Origin: Patescibacteria group bacterium
GTDB lineage: Bacteria > Patescibacteriota > Minisyncoccia > Phycocordibacterales > JANLHH01
DNA length: 9,860 nucleotides
Direction of reading: 5' to 3'
Assembly (NCBI GenBank): GCA_024654605.1
Contig: JANLHH010000080.1
Location: 1-9,860 of the forward strand
This document shows, one piece after another, positions 6,895-9,860 of this stretch; within the stretch, counting starts at the first letter, position 1, and each line of letters opens with the position of its first letter. The notes beneath the pieces were generated by a model. That model was given only the letters and a program-made list of their open reading frames with translations, was not told the DNA's origin and made no database searches. Made by a program: the position numbers and the translations under genes.

Positions 6895-7892
6895 AATTTT
6901 TTTGGATGCTCCCGATACCATTCAAAAGTTTTCTTTAACCCTTCATCCAAAGTAACTTCAGGTTTCCATCCGACAAGATTTTTTAATTTTGTCACGTCTG
7001 CGAGTCGTCGTTTCACACTTCCGTGCGGTGAATCTTTGATTTCTGTCGTTTGTGGTTTCCATTCCGCAACGGTAAACATTTTTTCTGCGAGATCGCGTAT
7101 CATGATTTCCTCTGTGTCTCCGATATGCACAACTTCAATCGGCTGCCCGTCAGTCTTTGTTGAGTCCATGAGCATTTGCATGGCGCGAACTGCGTCTTCA
7201 ATGTAACAAAATGTTCTTGTGTCGTCCGCGCCGTAAATAGGGAACGGATCAACGCGGTCTAAAATACGCAGGGAAAATTCAGGAATCACGTGGTCGTAAC
7301 CCGCTCGGGGGCCATAAAAGTTATGCGGACGCACGATGAGCGCACGAAGGTTATACATGGCTGCATAATGGATCATTAGCACTTCACCCATGAGTTTTGT
7401 CGCGGCGTATGACCACCGAGGGTTAAAAGGGTCCTCAATAACAAGCGGAACATTTTCCGGTGTTGGGATGGCAAGTATTCCGAACGCATTTAATCCTCCC
7501 GCGTATGCTTCGTTGGAAGAAGTGAAGCAGATTTTCCCTTGCGGATTCTCGGTTCTAAACCACTCCAGAATATAAATGAGTGTCAAAAGATTGATGCGTG
7601 AAGTTTCGTGCGGCATTTGGTAGAAGTATTTTGTTCCGTTTACCGCAGCGAGGTGATATACGTGATCGTATCCATTTCCGAATTCTTTGTATGAAGACTG
7701 GTCCGTAAGATCAAGATTCAAAAAACGCACCCTCGGGTCTTCCAAGAGTTTTTTTAAATCATCGTCCATTGCGCCGCGCTGGAGATTGTCTACGAGCACC
7801 AGCTCCGTGTCCGGACCATACGTTTTTAATAGGTGCAGAGAAAGATGGAAACCTACAGACCCGGCGCCGCCCGTGATAAGTATTTTTGTCAT
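6891..7892 (-). CDS. NAD-dependent epimerase/dehydratase (extended SDR), UDP-glucuronate decarboxylase/epimerase-like
   Basis: A 333-residue extended short-chain dehydrogenase/reductase acting on a nucleotide sugar. The dinucleotide-binding motif ITGGAGSVGFHL is at residues 6-17, D61 and L62 sit in the usual NLDLTD segment, HLAAV at 80-84, and TSSNEAY at 124-130. The catalytic Tyr-x3-Lys is YAATK (Y162, K166). RPHNFYGPRAG follows at 188-198, RTFCYIEDAV at 226-235, and the end VGWKPEVTLDEGLKKTFEWY is at 307-326. The RTFCYIEDAV and C-terminal blocks recall UDP-glucuronate decarboxylases and 4-epimerases. With a UDP-sugar dehydrogenase gene nearby, a role in converting UDP-glucuronate is plausible but not proven; a 4,6-dehydratase is less likely. 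It starts 1 bp after the Nudix gene and ends inside the shared CTAG of the convergent aminotransferase. Confidence 0.88.
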   Translation of the reverse strand: MTKILITGGAGSVGFHLSLHLLKTYGPDTELVLVDNLQRGAMDDDLKKLLEDPRVRFLNLDLTDQSSYKEFGNGYDHVYHLAAVNGTKYFYQMPHETSRINLLTLIYILEWFRTENPQGKICFTSSNEAYAGGLNAFGILAIPTPENVPLVIEDPFNPRWSYAATKLMGEVLMIHYAAMYNLRALIVRPHNFYGPRAGYDHVIPEFSLRILDRVDPFPIYGADDTRTFCYIEDAVRAMQMLMDSTKTDGQPIEVVHIGDTEEIMIRDLAEKMFTVAEWKPQTTEIKDSPHGSVKRRLADVTKLKNLVGWKPEVTLDEGLKKTFEWYREHPKKF

Positions 7893-7893
7893 A

Positions 7894-8424
7894 TTATTTT
7901 ATGGAATAAGGTAAGCACGTTTTAATGAAATCTTTGAGTACCCGGTGGTGATGGAAACCAATCTTTTTGGGCAATTTATGCAAGGGGAACCATTGTGCCT
8001 CACTAAACTCCGGACCACTTGCTCTGATAGTGCCTTGAGTAATGACAACAGGGAAGTTAAGAGCAACAAAGTGCTTCTGCTTATCGGCAACGGGATCATT
8101 ATAGACAGCGAAAGGCAGAGTCTCGCTCCACGGCGGAATTATTTTTACCGATACCCCCAGCTCATTTTTAGCTTGCCGCGCTATGGTATTTTTGGTCCGT
8201 TCACCTTTTAATATGCGGCCACCAATCAGACACCAGTTATTTTCTTCCGGATAAATTTTTCTCTTAATGAGAAGTGTTTCAACGACTCCTTTGGTTTTTC
8301 TCAAAACGATCAAATCAACGCAGGCGACAGGAATCAACTTTTGGATCGTTTGGAATAAAGGTTCGGGTATCCATTTCGAGGCAGGAACAACCGTATCAGG
8401 TATTTTTGGGGTTTTCTTCGCCAT
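7894..8424 (-). CDS. Nudix hydrolase resembling GDP-mannose mannosyl hydrolase
   Basis: A 176-residue protein with one Nudix fold. The box begins GGRILKGE and ends ARQAKNELGV (residues 68-91). Compared with the standard box, the Glu of RE is Gln and the first Glu of EE is Asn. GDP-mannose mannosyl hydrolases (Gmm/NudD) lack the same two glutamates and hydrolyse by substitution at the sugar C1 rather than at phosphorus. Other fitting features are PVACVDLIVLRK before the box and the His of KQKHFVALNF (H118), which aligns with the catalytic His of that family. The substrate may be GDP-mannose or another GDP-sugar, giving a control on the sugar-nucleotide pool (inference). The frame is open to an ATG at 8460. 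I chose 8424 because GGGGTGA lies 7 nt upstream and the extra 12 residues overlap the predicted promoter. It is cotranscribed with the epimerase. Confidence 0.8.
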   Translation of the reverse strand: MAKKTPKIPDTVVPASKWIPEPLFQTIQKLIPVACVDLIVLRKTKGVVETLLIKRKIYPEENNWCLIGGRILKGERTKNTIARQAKNELGVSVKIIPPWSETLPFAVYNDPVADKQKHFVALNFPVVITQGTIRASGPEFSEAQWFPLHKLPKKIGFHHHRVLKDFIKTCLPYSIK

Positions 8425-8431
8425 AATAATT

Positions 8432-8438
8432 TCACCCC
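8432..8438 (-). promoter_or_regulatory. Shine-Dalgarno-like site setting the Nudix start
   Basis: GGGGTGA on the minus strand ends 7 nt before the ATG at 8424. It is the clearest ribosome binding site in the window and supports 8424 over the in-frame ATG at 8460. If the adjacent extended -10 promoter is used, the transcript would start within or just after this site, so the two signals partly conflict. Confidence 0.45.
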
Positions 8439-8467
8439 AGTATAACACCTTGATTATCATTGGTAAA
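8439..8467 (-). promoter_or_regulatory. Extended -10 promoter of the Nudix-epimerase operon
   Basis: On the minus strand TTTACC (8467-8462) and TATACT (8444-8439) are 17 bp apart, and the -10 carries the TGN extension (TGTTATACT). Predicted transcription starts near 8432, only about 8 nt before the preferred ATG at 8424, giving a nearly leaderless mRNA. The -35 box overlaps the candidate -10 box of the divergent dehydrogenase gene. Confidence 0.5.
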
Positions 8468-8469
8468 AT
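8461..8469 (+). promoter_or_regulatory. Candidate extended -10 box for the UDP-sugar dehydrogenase gene
   Basis: TGGTAAAAT fits an extended -10 element and would start transcription near 8476, giving a leader of about 27 nt before the ATG at 8503. There is no recognisable -35. It overlaps the -35 of the divergent Nudix promoter, so the two would be mutually exclusive if both are used. Support is moderate to low. Confidence 0.3.
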
Positions 8470-8502
8470 GGTACCATAGGGTGCATTATTCTCTTATACT
8501 CT

Positions 8503-9444
8503 ATGAGTTTTTCATCAAAAGAAACCATCGTCGTTGTCGGTTACGGCTGGGTAGGGCAAGCAAACGCCCTAGCGCTCTCACACATCAATTATCGTGTGTG
8601 TTATTACGATGTCGGGGATCCAAAAATGCACTATGCGGACCAGTATCAAAATTCTTATGATACCATCACGCCACTCTCATCTCCCCTTGAGAAAGATGAC
8701 CCTGACACGTGCTATCTTGTGTGCGTCGGGGACCGTGTTTCTCCGGAAGGGGAGCAGGATATTGAAGCTATTAAAAAAGCGTTGGAGTCCCTTCACGGCG
8801 CAAAGGGCACTGTCATACTCCGCTCAACGGTCCTTCCGGCATCTCTCGCCTCGTTGCGATTTGATTATTATGTGCCGGAATTTTTGCACGAAAAGAAGGC
8901 GGTAGAGGAATGTATGGCGCCGCAATACTTTATTGTTGGCAGCCGTAACACCACGAGGGAGCAACCAAGCTTTTTTAATGTATGGCAAGAGCGCGCCACT
9001 AAGACATTCTATGGCACCCCCGAAGAAGCGTCATATCTGAAATATCTTTCCAATACATGGAATGCACTTCGCATTGCCTTCGTTAATGAATTTGGAAATG
9101 CTATGGCGTTACCTACGGATCAGGAGCATTTGGCGAACATTGAAAAGGTTATCAATTTTTTCTTTGAGAAAAAAAGCTATCTTCGATATGGCAAGTCGTT
9201 CGGAGGGCACTGTTTACCAAAGGATGTAAGTGCTTTTTGTGCTTCGCACGAAAGAGAAGGGAAAGATATGTCGCTTCTTCGCGGTGTATGGAAAGCAAAT
9301 GATGCTCAGCTCATCATAGAAAAAAAATACCCCATCTTGCCGGAGTGGTTTTCTGAATGGGTTCGCCCGGAAATTTCCGGACGCTCCGCGCTCCACGCCT
9401 TAAAAAATTCAGTGATGAGAAAAGTGAAAAAGCTTTACTTATAA
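8503..9444 (+). CDS. Short UDP-glucose/GDP-mannose dehydrogenase family protein lacking the C-terminal domain
   Basis: A 313-residue member of the family that oxidises a UDP- or GDP-hexose to the uronic acid (or UDP-HexNAc to its uronate) with two NAD. The N-terminal NAD motif VVVGYGWVGQA is at residues 10-20, followed by ILRSTVLP at 105-112, VPEFLHE at 124-130, and the helix YLKYLSNTWNALRIAFVNEFG at 178-198, carrying the conserved Lys180 and Asn184. The thioester cysteine C237 lies in GGHCLPKD (234-241). Usual members have 390-450 residues. Here the N-terminal domain is abbreviated, and the C-terminal Rossmann domain that completes the UDP-sugar site is replaced by a short basic tail ending RKVKKLYL. 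Catalytic residues are intact, so it may be active, but substrate binding must differ. No frameshifted remainder is seen downstream. The TAA stop shares its last base with the palindromic element at 9444. Confidence 0.85.
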   Translation: MSFSSKETIVVVGYGWVGQANALALSHINYRVCYYDVGDPKMHYADQYQNSYDTITPLSSPLEKDDPDTCYLVCVGDRVSPEGEQDIEAIKKALESLHGAKGTVILRSTVLPASLASLRFDYYVPEFLHEKKAVEECMAPQYFIVGSRNTTREQPSFFNVWQERATKTFYGTPEEASYLKYLSNTWNALRIAFVNEFGNAMALPTDQEHLANIEKVINFFFEKKSYLRYGKSFGGHCLPKDVSAFCASHEREGKDMSLLRGVWKANDAQLIIEKKYPILPEWFSEWVRPEISGRSALHALKNSVMRKVKKLYL

Positions 9445-9602
9445 GACCTACTACTCAATAACTTTTCGGCTCCAATCTTTATATTTTGGCTACGGCTTCG
9501 TAAAAATTACTCAACAGATACGCCGTATATGCTTCACAATTTTTACTTCGCCTCGCTCGAAATCTAAAGATTTCACTACGAAAATTATTAAGCAGTAGGT
9601 CT
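9444..9602. repeat. 159-bp imperfect palindrome, MITE/REP-like hairpin element
   Basis: The entire gap between two convergent genes is one long inverted repeat. The outer arms are AGACCTACTACTCAATAA (9444-9461) and, on the other strand, AGACCTACTGCTTAATAA (9602-9585), identical at 16 of 18 positions. The symmetry continues without gaps to the centre at 9523, where ATACG-C-CGTAT forms the tip; 53 of 79 position pairs are complementary by my count. An inner 9-bp block (GTAAAAATT) and an AATCTTTA block are also shared. Another perfect small palindrome, GAAATCTAAAGATTTC, lies at 9560-9575. No transposase, no open reading frame and no clear target-site duplication are seen. It could be a non-autonomous mobile element, a REP-type repeat, or a bidirectional terminator for the two convergent genes. 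Confidence 0.75.
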
Positions 9603-9860
9603 ATGATATTTTTCATGAGATTTTAGCCAAAGTTCAAGACACAAGAGAGACCATATTTTGTAGTACATCTTGTCGTCACCTTTTTGGTAAAAAGCGTTGA
9701 TCATTGATAGGGCTACGTCTTTTTTTAGAAATTTATATATTGATGCGTTGTTTCCCAGCGTATGGAGAACAAACTTTTTCATTGTCTCTGTCTTCAGCCA
9801 TTCTTTAACCGGCGCGCCAAATCCCTGCTTTCTTCTGTAAACAAATTCTTTTGGCATGAT
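9588..9860 (-). CDS. Asparagine synthase (glutamine-hydrolysing)-like protein, C-terminal fragment (runs off right edge)
   Basis: Ninety codons before the stop are visible and the frame is open to the window edge. The Met at 9857 is internal, because homologues have this segment near their C-terminus. The recognisable part is MPKEFVYRRKQGFGAPVKEW, the RKKQGFxxP-type signature at the end of the AsnB synthetase domain, followed by the helical tail ending LLCLELWLKSHEKY. In asparagine synthetase the C-terminal domain activates aspartate with ATP and ammonia from glutamine. In polysaccharide loci related WbpS-type proteins amidate uronic acids, which would fit the nearby UDP-sugar dehydrogenase (inference). 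The glutaminase domain and ATP-binding residues are outside the window. The last residues, RPTA and the stop codon, are encoded by the outer arm of the palindromic element, so the native C-terminus has probably been replaced or trimmed slightly. Confidence 0.85.
   Translation of the reverse strand: MMPKEFVYRRKQGFGAPVKEWLKTETMKKFVLHTLGNNASIYKFLKKDVALSMINAFYQKGDDKMYYKIWSLLCLELWLKSHEKYHRPTA

Noticed and set aside
8425..8460. Longer Nudix protein starting at the ATG at 8460
   Set aside because: The additional 12 residues are hydrophobic and not family-like, and they overlap a good extended -10 promoter. The internal ATG at 8424 has a good Shine-Dalgarno. The longer form is possible but less likely.
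8495..8500. TATACT just before the dehydrogenase ATG as its -10 box
   Set aside because: It ends 2 bp before the ATG, so transcription would begin inside the coding sequence and lose the only sensible start codon. The next in-frame Met is 41 codons downstream and past the NAD-binding motif.
9444..9602. CRISPR array or integron attC site
   Set aside because: There is only one inverted repeat, no regularly spaced direct repeats, and no integrase or cas gene. The outer arms do not match the short conserved attC core sites.
9444..9602. Small protein or transposase remnant in the palindromic region
   Set aside because: No frame of useful length or recognisable motif is seen on either strand. The sequence is explained by its symmetry.
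1..9860. tRNA, rRNA or riboswitch genes
   Set aside because: No cloverleaf-like segment, rRNA signature or riboswitch-like conserved leader was seen, and leaders are too short to hold a riboswitch.

Overview
The window is a surface-glycan (polysaccharide, O-antigen-like or S-layer glycan) biosynthesis locus from a bacterium. Every recognisable gene makes or modifies an activated sugar, transfers a sugar, or decorates a glycan. Genes are tightly packed, with 1-2 bp gaps or 4 bp overlaps. Composition is uneven: hand counts give about 32% GC over bases 1-180 and about 52% over 2041-2100. Promoter-like -10 boxes lie very close to start codons, and Shine-Dalgarno sequences are mostly weak or absent. 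TGA is used as a stop (GT4 gene) and nothing suggests recoding. The compact, unusually short enzymes (for example a 313-residue UDP-sugar dehydrogenase) would fit a Patescibacteria/CPR (Parcubacteria-like) genome. That placement is an impression from gene style; no marker gene is present.

Layout. (1) 1-3683, minus strand: an operon-like run, in transcription order a GT2 glycosyltransferase, a GT4 glycosyltransferase, a second GT2, and an FkbM-type methyltransferase that runs off the left edge. A strong extended -10 promoter precedes the run. (2) 3738-3774: a hairpin terminator. (3) 3789-4352, minus strand: a hexapeptide-repeat sugar acyltransferase. A 137-180 bp regulatory region separates it from (4) 4532-6894, plus strand: a zinc-motif sugar C-methyltransferase followed after 2 bp by a DegT-type PLP sugar aminotransferase. 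(5) 6891-8424, minus strand: a GDP-mannose-hydrolase-like Nudix protein followed after 1 bp by an NAD-dependent nucleotide-sugar epimerase/dehydratase. The last gene converges on the aminotransferase so that the two TAG stops share one CTAG. (6) 8503-9444, plus strand: a short UDP-glucose/GDP-mannose dehydrogenase. (7) 9444-9602: a 159-bp imperfect palindrome, probably a MITE/REP-like element. (8) 9588-9860, minus strand: the C-terminal end of an asparagine synthase-type amidotransferase.

How they fit together (inference). The dehydrogenase, epimerase, C-methyltransferase, aminotransferase and acyltransferase would make unusual nucleotide sugars: uronic acids, possibly amidated by the asparagine-synthase homologue, and a C-methyl-branched, N-acylated amino sugar. 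The glycosyltransferases would assemble them and the FkbM enzyme could O-methylate the product. No nucleotidyltransferase, 4,6-dehydratase, flippase or polymerase is in the window, so the pathway must continue elsewhere.

The most notable non-coding features are the 159-bp palindrome whose arms supply the ends of both flanking genes, and a 10-bp word repeated at both divergent promoters of the acyltransferase/C-methyltransferase pair.
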